From assembly GCF_016920785.2 (NCBI RefSeq), contig NW_024609956.1, forward strand, positions 61,000 to 124,999: a stretch of DNA of 64,000 nt, given 5' to 3'. A program made the translations under genes and the position numbers. Positions 32,164 through 43,429 of the stretch are shown piece by piece; the first letter of the stretch is position 1, and the number at the start of each line of letters is the position of its first letter. The DNA comes from Ixodes scapularis. Taxonomy: Eukaryota > Arthropoda > Arachnida > Ixodida > Ixodidae. A model generated the notes under the pieces. That model made no database searches. It was given only the letters and a program-made list of their open reading frames with translations, and was not told where the DNA came from.

Positions 32164-32782
32164 TTGACCCTGCCATCTGGTTGTAAGCGATTTAACATCC
32201 TATTACGCTACGCGGCTACGCCATAATTTCGTGTTACCGTGCTAAGATAGGCCAAGAGGTTGCTTCGGATTTTTTTTTTTTTTTTTAGAGCGGCTTTTGG
32301 TTTTGCGGGCGAATGATTTTGACTCCTCCGTGATGTGCGGTTGACGCAACGGTTGACGAAGGAATTGTGGCTCGAGGAATAGCAAAGGTAAGACATAAAG
32401 TAAGCGAACTGGGTGCCGGTTGTCTCCGTTGAACATCGCAGTGCAGACGATGAGAAGACTGAGTGACTGCATGCTTTCGAAACGTATTTCTTTATCTGCA
32501 GGAGAAAGTCGGCTTCGGAAATAAATACAGTTCGCGGAAAGCTCGTGTTACGTTTTTATTTGCTGCTCCTCTCGCTCTGTACAATAGACTTAATGTTCTC
32601 GTTAAGCCTTATCGAGCTCGATTTGCTCGATTCGTGGCCGCCACAATAAGATGGAGTCAACGGAGAAACTTTTGCTCCCCTGCTAAAGGGACGAAAGGTT
32701 TTCCCTTTCTGAAGGAACATATGTATCAAGAGCGTTCCTCCCTTTAGGGAGGACTATACTGACCCTTTTTTCTAAGAGTGTA
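32164..32782 (+). repeat. ~600-bp direct repeat, copy 2
   Basis: Partner of 30770-31330. It has an extra T16 run (32271-32286) and a small insertion around 32490. The right end TTTTTTCTAAGAGTGTA is conserved. Confidence 0.7.
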
Positions 32783-33195
32783 ACATGCCTCGAGCTTCAT
32801 ATCGGGAGAGCAGCTATCGAGGTGGTTACTGCAGTTACTCAAACTTTCTCTTTCCCCTTCCCTTTTTCAAAAGAACACGTCAGCCGGCGCTAACTTTTCG
32901 TTTCGGGAGAAGACCCAACTAGTCTCCGAGCAGAGTAAACACCAACACGCTCGTTTTTAATGTTAGTCTCCGGGCTTGTTCAGCCCACGTTGTCTCAGTT
33001 TTTGGACTTAAAGGGCAGCTCCGCCGTCAATTTGAGCGGTTTTATCGAAACATATTTTCGGAAAGGGTACTAACAATTTAGCCTATAGCAGCGGTTAAAT
33101 CATTAAAAAACTGTTTACATAATTTATAATCGTTAAAATACGCTGAAACCGAAACCGAAACTAAATTGCCACTCGACTGGTCCGCCATTTTGATG

Positions 33196-33216
33196 TGACG
33201 TCACATATGGTATAAA
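33196..33216 (+). promoter_or_regulatory. CRE plus TATA box
   Basis: TGACGTCA (33196-33203) is followed 7 bp later by TATAAA (33211-33216). The ATG of the downstream small exon is 70 bp further on, a normal core-promoter spacing. GCCGCCATTTTGATG upstream adds to the promoter-like look. Confidence 0.5.
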
Positions 33217-33285
33217 CACTCGCACGTGTGCAGTTTGAGCCTGGCCAGCCTGGCAGCAGGTCACTGTTTTGCGTTCGTGCCGCGG

Positions 33286-33470
33286 ATGAAAATGGACTCA
33301 TCAAGCTCGTCTGAATCGAGCAACGATGAGGATATGCGGCTAGATTTTGAGGACGATGACGATACCCGTTTTCATACGATCCGCCGGCATCGCCTCCGAG
33401 GGAAGCCAGCGGCGGCTGCATTCGTGATCCGCCGCCATGTGGAACCAGATGCCCCTTCTGAAGCGGAATG
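33286..33470 (+). CDS. small acidic Ser-rich first exon, unidentified
   Basis: From ATG at 33286 the peptide has a run of five Ser, then SSNDEDMRLDFEDDDD, then a basic part (FHTIRRHRLRGKP) and ends DAPSEAEW. The frame meets GAATG|GTAAGG, a strong donor, at 33470. Continuing it unspliced gives a stop at once. The acidic/Ser start resembles N-termini of several transposon-encoded proteins, but I cannot name the family. No acceptor exon was found within the element. Confidence 0.4.
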
Positions 33471-34239
33471 GTAAGGCAGTTTTTGTTGCTAGCACGCCAA
33501 GAAAAACTGATCGACGTTATGCCTTTTAATTGGAGGCACTTTTTGTTATATCTTGGTGTCTGACAATAGACGGTTTTAGTAGACCGTGTTTTCAAGAGAC
33601 GCCTTGGAAGTGGCGACGTTTTCGGGCCGCCACTTCCAAGCATGCTCCAGCGCGCGCCCGGAGGGTTAGCGGGCCTCTGATAACTATCTGCTAAAACTCC
33701 CTATGGACAGAAGGCACGAGCGCGGGGACGGAAGATCTTTAGGGCCTCGTAACCTCAATTTCCATTCTCGCGCTGTAAAAGCGTCGTTTGAGACAACATT
33801 CGCGCATGTAGCTTCGGCTTCGTGAACGTGCATTTCATCAGCGCGCTCGCGTGTGCTGTATAAACCGATAAAATAAGCAAAAATCAGACAGTCCTAGCAC
33901 CAACAAGCTCCAAAGCAAGCACCCTGACCAACATGTGACGTCACGGCAACGTCAGTGCCATCATGGCAGCCCCCGTGTGCCGCTCTTCCTCGGTGTTGCC
34001 AGTAGGGCGGCAGCAAGTGATTTGGGTGTGGACGTGTAAATTTCAAAATTCATTTTCTTCTAAGAAAATTAATATTTTTCTGAGATATTTCGTACACATG
34101 CTCAGGAAGTGAATCCAAATACACGGTGAAAATTTTATAGAAATCGGTGACTATAAAAATTACGGCGGGGATGCCCTTTAAGTTCAATGTTCAAACGCGT
34201 GATCAAAATTGTCACGGCTTATAATCCATTTCTTACAAG

Positions 34240-34418
34240 TGAACGTCGTGTGGTCCTCGGATGGTCGTGGCAGCCTTGAAGAAATAAAAGATTCTCACCC
34301 CTTTGCGACCGTCACTTGGGTGGTTCGACGTATAGACGCTTTACACACGCGCCAAATTAGAACCGCCATTGCTGACCTTCTCTTGTCTTACCGAGATGCC
34401 GAGCAACTGAAACGGTAG
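34240..34418 (+). other. possible terminal exon
   Basis: After TTTCTTACAAG (acceptor-like) a frame reads VVWSSDGRGSLEEIKDS, then RRIDALHTRQIRTAIADLLL, and ends at a stop at 34416-34418. Composition is protein-like and it lies just outside the 33-34-kb element. I do not recognise it; it may be a host exon, a transposon exon or chance. Confidence 0.25.
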
Positions 34419-34870
34419 TTGACGATCCTCCACAAAGGCCGAGCTTTAAAAAAGGACACAGTTGAATCTAATATGGCAATAACCTGGCCTGCTATGGTAA
34501 TGATGAAGTGAAATAAACGAAATAAGAGGAAACAAAAACTGAAGGTCAGTTATGGCGGCGTCCATGCACGGCTGCTGCAAGGCGTGTATAGTCAAGAAAA
34601 AGAAGATGGGCAGAAAAGAAGACAGAGAAGTTAACCTAGGACATTAAAAACATACTAAAACAATTTTGAACTTTAGTATGTGCCGTTTCGTTCCATTATA
34701 ATATGATAGAAAAAAAAAAAAAAACTGCTTCAGAGTTTTAGATATTTCTTTCAAATATCTAATGTTCGGCCTTTGCGACCAAGGAAATGGGCATTTCATT
34801 TAAAATGCTCACCATCCGACAAACCGAAAGTCGCAGCTGATTCTATGCTGAAACAACTTGCAATCCGGTT

Positions 34871-35520
34871 CTTTAAAGGGATACTACAACGAAATTTCGG
34901 CGCTCATTTTTTTGGTCTATATGTGTTCAAAAAAGCAGTATCACATGGAACATACCAATATCTTGGTAAAAAAGTCTCGAAAAGGAATTTTAAAACGAAT
35001 TAAACGATTAGCAAAGAGCACCTGGTGGATGTCGCTAACGCCTCGTTTGTAATGCTCGTCTAGGAACCTTGACAGCTAGTGACGGAGGTTGTCTCGTCTC
35101 CGGCCACGACGAGAGAAGGGGGGAAGGAGGAACTCCCCTCTTCCCAAGAATGCCTTTGTGTGTCGCAGAAGTCGCTATTGTCCCCCTAGAAGATTATAGA
35201 AGATTAACCCGTCACTCAAAATTCGTACAAAAGCAGCCGCTTCGGTGGCTGGAACGACTAGGCCATCCTCTCGACGTCAGCCTCGCCGTAGCTTTGCTCG
35301 TCTTGAGACGACCTACGTCATGATTGCGTTGGATGTCACGTGCTCTAAGCTGGGCCTTCTCCGAGCGCTTGCCAGAGTGGGCCGTTTATAACGAAAAATA
35401 CAGCCACCAGGATCAAAATACAAACGTGCGATTGTCATTTACGGATATTGTGGATCATATTCAACCTATTTTTGAACACGACGGGAATATTTCAAATTTC
35501 GTTGAAGTATCCCTTTAAAG
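34871..35520. mobile_element. TTAA-type miniature element (650 bp)
   Basis: Ends CTTTAAAGGGATACTACAAC and, reversed, CTTTAAAGGGATACTTCAAC, continuing GAAATTT in both: 26 of 27 matched. No transposase; internal ORFs such as 35069-35323 are unremarkable. Its end sequence differs from the 8.45, 33.0 and 42.6-kb elements beyond the TTAAAGGG core. Confidence 0.7.
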
Positions 35521-37001
35521 TCGCAATTGTTTTTATGTAAAAGGAGGGTAATGTAGCTTGTATCGTCCAGTACATTGAAGCATCATGTTGCTAACGATCG
35601 TGCCACCGCGTAATTGATGCCGCGGTATTACCGCTGGCAGGTCGTAGCTCTGTCAGAAATCTATGTGCACTCCACCAAAGAAGCACCGCAGATTCATATT
35701 TTCGCGCGTGCCGCCGCGCATGCGCACACCTTCTGGATAACGTGCCGGTGTTGACACCTGTCGCGATCAATACCACGCGCTTCAGGCGAGCCCCTCCCCC
35801 GGTCCCAACACTACCCAAGTATTCTAGTACACTGTAGTCTTGTCTCGTCTCCGGCCACGTAGCAAGTAGCAGTCATGAGATATTAGTGAATCATAATTTA
35901 ATTCGATCAGCATAACAGCACAACGCCTAGTGGCGTCCCAGTGTGCTTAAAACGTGCAGCTGGGGGCACAGTGGAGACCTTTGAAGTCCAGACGCAACCG
36001 ACGCTACGAGGTCATAAGCCCAGTCAAGCAGCGTCAGAAGCAGAAGTCACTGGTCCTTTTCTGTTTATGATTGGATCAGCGCCTACATAACGCGTGCAGG
36101 AACACGACGAACACCATGATGGTGTGCTTTTGACACTTTCTTGTTGGTCCTATCAGCTCGCAGCGTCGGCATAAAATGTTTGTAGAATCTGTCTCAAACG
36201 GTGATAACTGCTGTTGAACTATCGAAATCGAAAAGCGTGCCAAGGTCAGAAATTCTCATTCCGAAACCGAAATCGAAGTCCTCGTCGAAGGAAAGTTTAG
36301 TCGGTTGCAATTTATATACGACATAAATACAATTTTTATACGATTTTTAAATATTTTTGTGTGGTTAGACTATTTATAGCGTAACGAAAATATAACGATT
36401 TACTTTAATTGTGATTATGATTGATATACCTGCAAAGCCAATCCAATCCATTATCTGGCTGTTTTTCGCCGTGGCGGTAATCACGCTTTTCTGCTTTTGT
36501 TCCGTTTTTGGTGCGCAGTTAGTTGTGCTATAAGCTGTGGGTTGACTCTAGCTCCAAGTGGCGGACTAGACGCTCGGTGACACCGACATATCGGACTGGT
36601 GGAACGACGACACACGACACTTCCACAAGGTATGGCTACTCGACATGTAGACGCAGGCGCGCGCTGTTTGCTTCGGTTGCATGACGCGAAAACTATAGTG
36701 AAAACTGTAGTTCGCCGCAGGCTTCTTCGTGAAGTGCCTTATCGTGACATCCTGACAGCGCTTGTTGCTTGCAGTAAATGCTTGTCTGTAGGCTCATTTC
36801 TTACTTGATCACTTATAAGTAGCGACCGCATTCTGTCCAATTGTTCACGTCGGCGAGCTGCGCTCTTTTGAGCCTTTGGCTACAGTGCGTTCGAGTCATA
36901 AAGTCTGCTCTGCATCATCGTGCGCTCAACTCTTTATTTTCGGCGAACGGAGGTCTGAAATGCTTCGGTGCGAGTTTGCAATTTCCGCGCGCGTGTTATT
37001 A
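35521..37001. other. stretch with no supported gene
   Basis: TTGTCTCGTCTCCGGCCACG at about 35838 repeats a segment of the neighbouring element (35088). The rest holds only short frames. AT-rich at 36300-36430. Confidence 0.45.
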
Positions 37002-38374
37002 GGTCTGTTCGATTCGGCCAGAAAGTTCTGAACTAGTTCTGTCCGAGTTCAGAGGAGTGCAGGAGTCGTGCAGCGGCGGCACAGAACCAGTGCAGCCGCC
37101 GCGCTAGGACTGGCGCTGTGATCGGCTCTCCGAGCGGAAGCGCTGCATGGGTGTCGTCTGCATCTGTTGGCTCTTGTTTCTCCTCGCCACGTTAGATGCG
37201 ACCTTTATTGAGTCGCGGTTTGATGAGGCCATTCGTGTTTCCTTAGTTTTAAAGTATAGTAACGGAATCTTCCCTGTGAATATTTTTTTATTCGCGGCTA
37301 CTAAAAACGTTTTCTGCACGAAATGTGTTTCTGTCTGCATTTTTAACGGCTGTTCAGTTCATCTCATTTCCATAAGCGCTCGTGTCCTTCACATTCATTT
37401 AGCTACAGTAGATTCATTCCAAGTCTCCCGAGTTCCGCATTTCGACGATAGGTTCGCGGCATCAGGATGATTTTGCGTCGGGAGTCACTGGCGGCAGCGT
37501 GCGGTCGATAGCGGTCACCTCGAAGACGAAGGCCTCACGATAGCGTTTTGGCCAATACAGTTATCAACCGTAACTTTGGCGTCAAGCTGAAGCGTTTATG
37601 CTGATTCTCAAGAAAGACCTGCATGGAACTACCAAGCCAATGCCGATTCTCAGCGCCGTTTTTCCCAGACCCGTTAGTGGGCTTCCAGATATCAGCGGAC
37701 AAAGCATGCGGTATTATGCTCAGCTGCATGCGAGGGCCAATATACTAAATTCCAGACCTCTGCAGTGTATTGGATTCGTCAGAATGCATCCAAGAGCAAC
37801 TGAAGGCGGGGCCTATCAAGACTGCACTACCTTTCCCGTGTTGCTAAGGGAGAATATCAACACTGTGGATCCCCACACAGCATGAAAAAGAAACAATTTA
37901 CGTGAGCCAGTATTTCAACACTTACCACAGGTAGCCAAACCTACACGAGCAGGTGCCTAAAACGCTTTCAGAATATCATAGTCAATCAAATTCCTACCCC
38001 CAGTTATGATATCAATTCCGCGTCCACCGCGGGTACGTTATTATCATAAATGAGATGAAATGCAACGTCGTATCGGCGTTATTGTTAAACATCGCAGACA
38101 TTTGAGCAAGAGCTGCGAAAAATGGCACCGCGAGCAGAGACGAACGAGGAGTGTCGTCTGCAATCGCCCTCTGCTCTTTTCGTCTGCTTCTGCACGGACG
38201 CTGAACTGACTCTGGAGGCGGTGCAAGATTTTGAGGAACTGGGCCTGAACTCGTTCAGAACTGGGATGAATCGAACGCGCCAGTGCAGCGGCCGTGCAGC
38301 TTCCGGTTGAATCGAATGCACCAATACCTGCACTGCTGAACTAGTTCAGCCAGTTCAGGCGAATCGAACAGACC
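37002..38374. mobile_element. 1.37-kb inverted-repeat element flanked by TA
   Basis: The left end GGTCTGTTCGATTCG and its reverse complement at 38360-38374 are exact 15-bp repeats. A second inverted pair lies inside each end (CTGAACTAGTTC near 37030 and GAACTAGTTCAG near 38340), and CAG.GCAGC blocks recur. Both ends are flanked by TA. No transposase frame. A related left end appears at 63840. Confidence 0.65.
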
Positions 38375-38489
38375 TACTGTGTGTTTGAAGCAACTCGCCC
38401 TCACCGCTGCAAGAGTGGTGCAGGCTTTTCATTTGTACGGGATGTCCGCGAGAACACCGACCCCTGCTCTTTGCACCGCAGAGATTAAC

Positions 38490-38826
38490 TAGACGTCGCG
38501 GAGAGCTCATACTCCGTCACAACGTAGCCCCAGCCGTTCAAGCAAGATTTCAAAGTTTGAGCACCAACCGTTATCATATTCATAAGCGATTTTCCGAAAG
38601 TTTCAATGAAAAAATGGCGGTCCACGGAGCTCTCGAACACATAATGGAGCTCTATGGCGCCATAACCGAAAATGGGCGAAAGTGGGCCCCATTTTTCCAT
38701 TGAAAATTTCAGAAAATCACTTACAAGTTCTGAGTACAATAACGATTGGTGCTGAAACTTTGGCATCTTGCTCGAACGGCTGCGGCTACCTTCTGACGGA
38801 GTTTGAGCTCTTCGCGACGTCGAGTT
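38490..38826. mobile_element. fold-back element, family member 2 (other at 19.2 kb)
   Basis: Arms beginning CGACGTCGCG.AGAGCTCA pair across about 337 bp, and the central halves GATTTTCCGAAAGTTTCAATG and CATTGAAAATTTCAGAAAATC are complementary with few mismatches. Shares arm motifs with 19190-19655. Confidence 0.65.
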
Positions 38827-39025
38827 ATTTTTGCCGTGCAAACGTATGCAGTGTAATTTCAACCTGTCAACTGTGATGGACATGCCCCATGTAGATATCT
38901 TTTTGCTGGAGAGTTTTAGTATGCAGTCCCTGCTAGTACTTTTATACACAAACTCATGTTTACAAACAAACCGGAGCGCCCCTAGCGGACGCCACCGGTG
39001 CTGCGCATGCGCGGTGGACGGTGGA

Positions 39026-40200
39026 CAAGAAGCACGCCGTCACCCATAAACAAAGCATTGAATTGCATTGCTGTCGGCGTCGGTGTGAGTCCCCATGCTT
39101 TTTGTTTTCACGTTGGAATTGTTGATTTTACGTCCTCCTAATAATGTCTGACTACTTGAGCGGCTTCAGCGAAATTCACGAGGCTCGTTACACCGCAAAA
39201 CTTTGCGTGAATATTGTGCCATGCGGCGATTCATTTCACGTGGACGCCGCAGAATGGGCGCTAAAGCCTGACTCCCACGGTGAGATTCATCCGGCTATTT
39301 TCAGTCGCGACGTCGCTCGGGTTGAAAAGCGTGGACCGTAGCTGAGATGGTGGACGTCGATACTGAAAACCGCAAGTAGATTCGGGCATTACAAGTCGGT
39401 GACGGCCACTGGTAACAGTGATCAACATCTTCTTGTATCAACTGTTTACACTTAGCCTACTTACCCCAACCAACCTTCAAAAGTGTTTTGAGGCCTGCAC
39501 TTACTTCTTATCGTAATTACCGGGTCAACGCTTAGTTTACGGGCCGCTGTCGTTTGAACGAGCTGTCGACAAAAAGCAGACAAGTTTGAAAGAGCAGACG
39601 ACAGTTCGAGCGGATGCGCAACAGAGTGAGGGCAAGATGCACCGCGTCCCGCGTCAACAAACCATTGGAATGTCACGTCGTCGGCATCTGTGTGAGTATG
39701 CATACTCTTTTTCGCGTTGGAATTGTAGATTCTACGTCCTCATAGCAATGTCTTACCACATTAAACGCCTGAGCGAAACTATCAAGGTTCGTTAAGCCGC
39801 TAAACTTTACGTAAATAATTTGACGTGCGGCGATTTATTCGCATGAACGTCGCAGAGTGGACGCCAACACCATGATGAGATTCTTCTAGCTATTTTCGGT
39901 CGCAACGTCGCTCATGCTGCAAAAGTGTAGAAGGTAGCTGCGATGATCGACGTCGATGCTGAAAATCGGAAGCGGGAACAGACCAAGCGTAACAAGTCGG
40001 TGATGGCCACTGGTACCAGTGATCAACATCTCGTATCTACTGTTTACACCGAGCCAACTTAAGTCTTTTGAGGCCTGCAATTATTTCTTATTGCAATCAC
40101 CGGGTCAAAATTTGGTCGACGGGCCGCTTTTGTTTGAACGAGCAGACGACAAAAAGCAGACAAGTTCGAAAGAGCAGACGAAAGTTCGAACGATCAGGCG
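39026..40200 (+). repeat. 0.6-kb tandem duplication
   Basis: Two units (about 39026-39633 and 39634-40200) are collinear with a period near 607 bp. Shared blocks include GTGTGAGT, CGTTGGAATTGT, GATTTTACGTCCTC (39127) against GATTCTACGTCCTC, GGTGA(C/T)GGCCACTGGTA, and CAGACGACAAAAAGCAGACAAGTT. Divergence is moderate. GTGTGAGT after TCGGCGTCG resembles a donor. It may be a duplicated gene fragment. Confidence 0.7.
39144..39341 (+). CDS. small ORF in the first tandem unit, unidentified
   Basis: A 65-codon frame (starting MSDYLSGFSEIHEARY, with a SFHVDAAEWALKPDSHGEI middle) that is intact in unit 1. In unit 2 the same place (39748-39795) stops after 15 codons. Composition is protein-like and the start follows an AT-rich leader. 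The asymmetry fits either decay of a duplicated gene or a chance frame. No domain recognised. Confidence 0.3.
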   Translation: MSDYLSGFSEIHEARYTAKLCVNIVPCGDSFHVDAAEWALKPDSHGEIHPAIFSRDVARVEKRGP

Positions 40201-42105
40201 GCCGTGTGAATTTGAAGACGCACCAAACCCGCGGGTGGTCCGGACAACTTGGCGGTTTTCTCTTGTTCATGTTGGAACACAACTACTACATCTGGCGAGC
40301 ACAAAGTGTTTCCCGCACAAGCAATCGTAGTTCGACAGCATCTGGTTTGCTCTTGTCACAGCAACTATCCACATTCTCGAACGAACGGAGGGGGCAGGAA
40401 CACATGAAAACTGATCTTCAAACCTTTCCAGACTCTCTTGGTACAGCCCCGTCGCAGCATTTTGACGGGAAGGTAGGTTTTTTGTCTGGTTTCTCCCAAA
40501 AGAACGCAGGACTGCATGTCTCGCACCGCGACTTCTGCCCACCACCCCAGACTGGGAGTGCGCCCGACGCGCCACCACCGCAGCGTGACGTAGGACAGTT
40601 GAGTTCGTGCACAAGGTGTGTTTTCTCGTATGTCTTTTAGCAAAAAGTGTTATCTTTAAGTTCATGCACTTCTCCTCCTTTAAAATTTATATATCACATT
40701 TTCATTTTCTTGATAATATGCATGCGTTTTGTGTGCCTGCCCTTTATGCAACACTGCATGTATGTGTAAACGGTGCACCCTTATGTAGGCCCCTGGGCTG
40801 TTTAGAGCACCGGAAAAGTGCAAATAAAGGGGCGATGCAACAATTTAATTTTCGAAAGACTTTGCAGATTTAAATTTTTACATTGTTTATCTTGCCAAAA
40901 GAGATGGAGAAACCATCCCATTCTTTTGAAATATTGCGATTGGTGCGTAATAGCAAAGGCAAGAAGGGGATATGTTGCGATTGGCGGCTGCGGTGTTTAT
41001 TTGGGCTTCATATCGGACTACAATAGGAGATATAATCGATGAACATGCCATTTTTCAACGAGAGCATTCGTCACTGCTGCCTCGGAAAACAAGGGGATGA
41101 CAAGGGAAAGAGATTGACTTCTTAATCTGAAATTGAGGTCAGCGATTCAACTATTAATACTTGAAGGGTCCAGAAGTATTGTGCGGGCATATTCCATTCA
41201 GCTAGCCAGCCAGTCGTGGGCAGACGGTCTCTGCCAGGGACCGTCGAAGCACACCGTGTTGAAGCAGGTCGGAGCGCCTTGCGGGGTCTATATTCCGCCG
41301 GGCTTGCCGAGCTAGGCCTTGGCGGTCACTTGATCGGTGGGATTGTTGCTGTTGTAGCTTTTCCCGGACGTTTTTGGATCCAGCGTTCATGTCCGTCGTG
41401 GTCAGTTTCAAGTACTTCCTTTTTTCTTGCTGCTTGAAGTCGGGACGCGCGAGAAGAGCACAAAGAAAAATAAATATCCGTTGTTCGTCGCGAGCAAGTG
41501 ACTGAGCGACGCTCTCGGCCATGTTGACCGGATTGTAAAAAAGTGTGTAAGGGTTCCATCGTAACCTGCGTAAAAGTTACAATAATTTTGTTTTGTGAAT
41601 ACGACTTTGTTTTTACGTTCTGTGGGGCACATATTTTTGGCGGAAGTTCGTTTCGTGAATCTAGCCTCGGTTCTTGGTTTTGATATGTTTTGTCAACAGC
41701 ATATCGATACCTTTTGCTCCTAGCATTGACGCTGGCAAATGCTGAATGCACTGACTGAACGTCGTCATTTTAAGCTCAACATACTGTTTTGAGTTGACAC
41801 GTTGAAAACTAGGTGCCTTCGATGAAAACATGATGCATGCCTGCTCGTTCCGGGCCATGTATAGTAGCTGTTTTCTGGCAGAGTAAAAGCACGGGGCGAA
41901 CTTGGCGTGCCCGATTGGCCTTTTTACAAGCATGTCACAAATGCGCAACCTTTCAGGCAGCTATGGTCTGTGAAAGGTTAAGAGTTCAGGGAAATTCCTC
42001 CAACCTCTTTACACTTTAGCAGAGTAAATACTGAAGAGGAGATCACCTCCTCTCCAGACTTTGCTCTGGTAAAATGGAGTGAACTGGGCAGTTTCCCCTG
42101 AACAC
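40201..42105. other. stretch with no supported gene
   Basis: 40068-40640 (+, 190 codons) overlaps several minus frames and shows no domain. AAATAAAGGGGCGATGCAAC at 40822-40841 is a terminal motif also seen at 60358-60378, so a decayed TTAA-type end is likely. 41202-41751 contains GC-rich overlapping minus frames I do not recognise. Confidence 0.4.
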
Positions 42106-42570
42106 TTAAGGCACGTTTATACTTCAATGTAACGTCGACGGGCGCTGCACAGCGCAGCGCAGCGCAGCGCACATTGATACTGATTGGTCGAAGATATCGA
42201 GTTCCTGGTCGCCAGCCAATAAAAGGCGCCGCGCGTTCTGCATTACGCCGCGTTCAGTGCGCTCATCGTCGGAATATAAACCAGGGTGTCGAACTGGTCA
42301 CTAATTCGGTTCGGGTTTGGGTTCAGTATCATTTTATTTTGTTCCTGTTTGGTTCTGGTTTAAGGTAGCGCACATAATGTCACTCCGGTTACCGGTTTTA
42401 ATAAGCACGAACCGGTTTGAACCGGCTCCAAACTCGACCTTTTGATATTGACCAAGCACTTCCTGTAGCCCTTTCTGAGCACGAGATACTTGCAAAAGGC
42501 TCATTTCGAAACTACTCCCGCTTCAGGCAGATCTGAAAACCCTGCACAGTGATGTGCGCGAAGGACGCCA

Positions 42571-43309
42571 TTAAAGGGGCACTGACACCCCAAAGGACCT
42601 ATTTTTTTATCGTCTAAATCGATACAAGTTGTAGTCATAGACACGCAAAAAAAAAAAAAAAAATGCATCGCGCAAAAACTTCCTTTGCGCGCGCGCAACT
42701 TTTTATTTTTGCGTTTATATCTCCCGCCGCTCACCTCCTTGCTTCTTTTGATCGGTGACGTCAAAAATCAGGAAATTTAGAAGCTTCGTAGGCGAGATTT
42801 CTATAACATTTAATAACGGCAATCATAAAACATGTTTTTTAACGCAATTGCGAACGCACTAGTCCCTCTTTTTGAAATACCAAGAATCTGAGTTCGGTGT
42901 GATGTCGCTTCCTGGATTTGTATCCTCCCTCGGAAAACTTGACGCTGCTCGAGCAGAGGAGGATCTGCGAGTCTGTGAAGAAATCATTTTTTTTCCGCGC
43001 CGGCGCCATGATTCTATCCTGCCTGATCACCTCCTCCTCGCTTCGGGTCGCGGTGGAAACGGCGCTTTGCTTCACAGCGTGGAGCGGAGGTCCGAAAGAA
43101 ATTCGAGTCAAAGGAGACCGCAAAATTTGATTCACTGTACTGGTGCAGATCGCGCGGGAACTTCAAATTCGGCATTTGGAAATTGTTTTTTTAATTCAGA
43201 AATACTGAATTCCCAAGTTTCGAATTTTGAGGGTAATGTCCCGGCACCGTTTTCAATCGTTTCGGATAAGAAACAAAAATATGAATTCAATGTGTCAGTG
43301 CCCCTTTAA
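42571..43309. mobile_element. TTAA-type element (739 bp) nested in the hAT element
   Basis: Perfect 18-bp ends: TTAAAGGGGCACTGACAC at 42571 and its complement ending at 43309. The 145-codon frame at 42872-43309 runs into the terminal repeat and looks like chance. No transposase. Confidence 0.75.
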
Positions 43310-43429
43310 TGTGGCAAGCTTGATATTTGTGTAATACAGTTCTTAAGTGAACTATATATAAGCGATCGACTTTCCATTTTTATGGTGTCTTTTGCACACG
43401 CAGCTGTGCAATATTTTAAGCTCTGTCAG

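Larger units (their letters stand above)
33008..34181. mobile_element. TTAA-type element (1174 bp) carrying a promoter-like block, ORF and splice donor
   Basis: Ends TTAAAGGGCAGCTCCGCCGT and, reversed, TTAAAGGGCATCCCCGCCGT are 18 of 20 identical. Inside are CRE sequences (TGACGTCA) at 33196-33203 and 33936-33943, a TATAAA at 33211, and a 62-codon ORF ending at a splice donor. This may be a deletion derivative of a transposon whose transposase gene began with this exon. Confidence 0.7.

Noticed and set aside
30770..32782. An LTR retrotransposon from the two direct repeats
   Set aside because: The spacer has no gag/pol similarity, no primer-binding site was seen, and the repeat ends are not TG...CA.
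40068..40640. 190-codon ORF as a protein gene
   Set aside because: It starts within the second tandem unit, overlaps equally long minus-strand frames, and shows no conserved motif or good composition.
42147..42170. CRISPR-like array at the CAGCG repeats
   Set aside because: Units are 5 bp with no spacers, in a eukaryotic transposon context; it is a simple tandem repeat.
42872..43309. 145-codon ORF as a gene
   Set aside because: It reads through the interior and into the terminal inverted repeat of a miniature element, with no domain.
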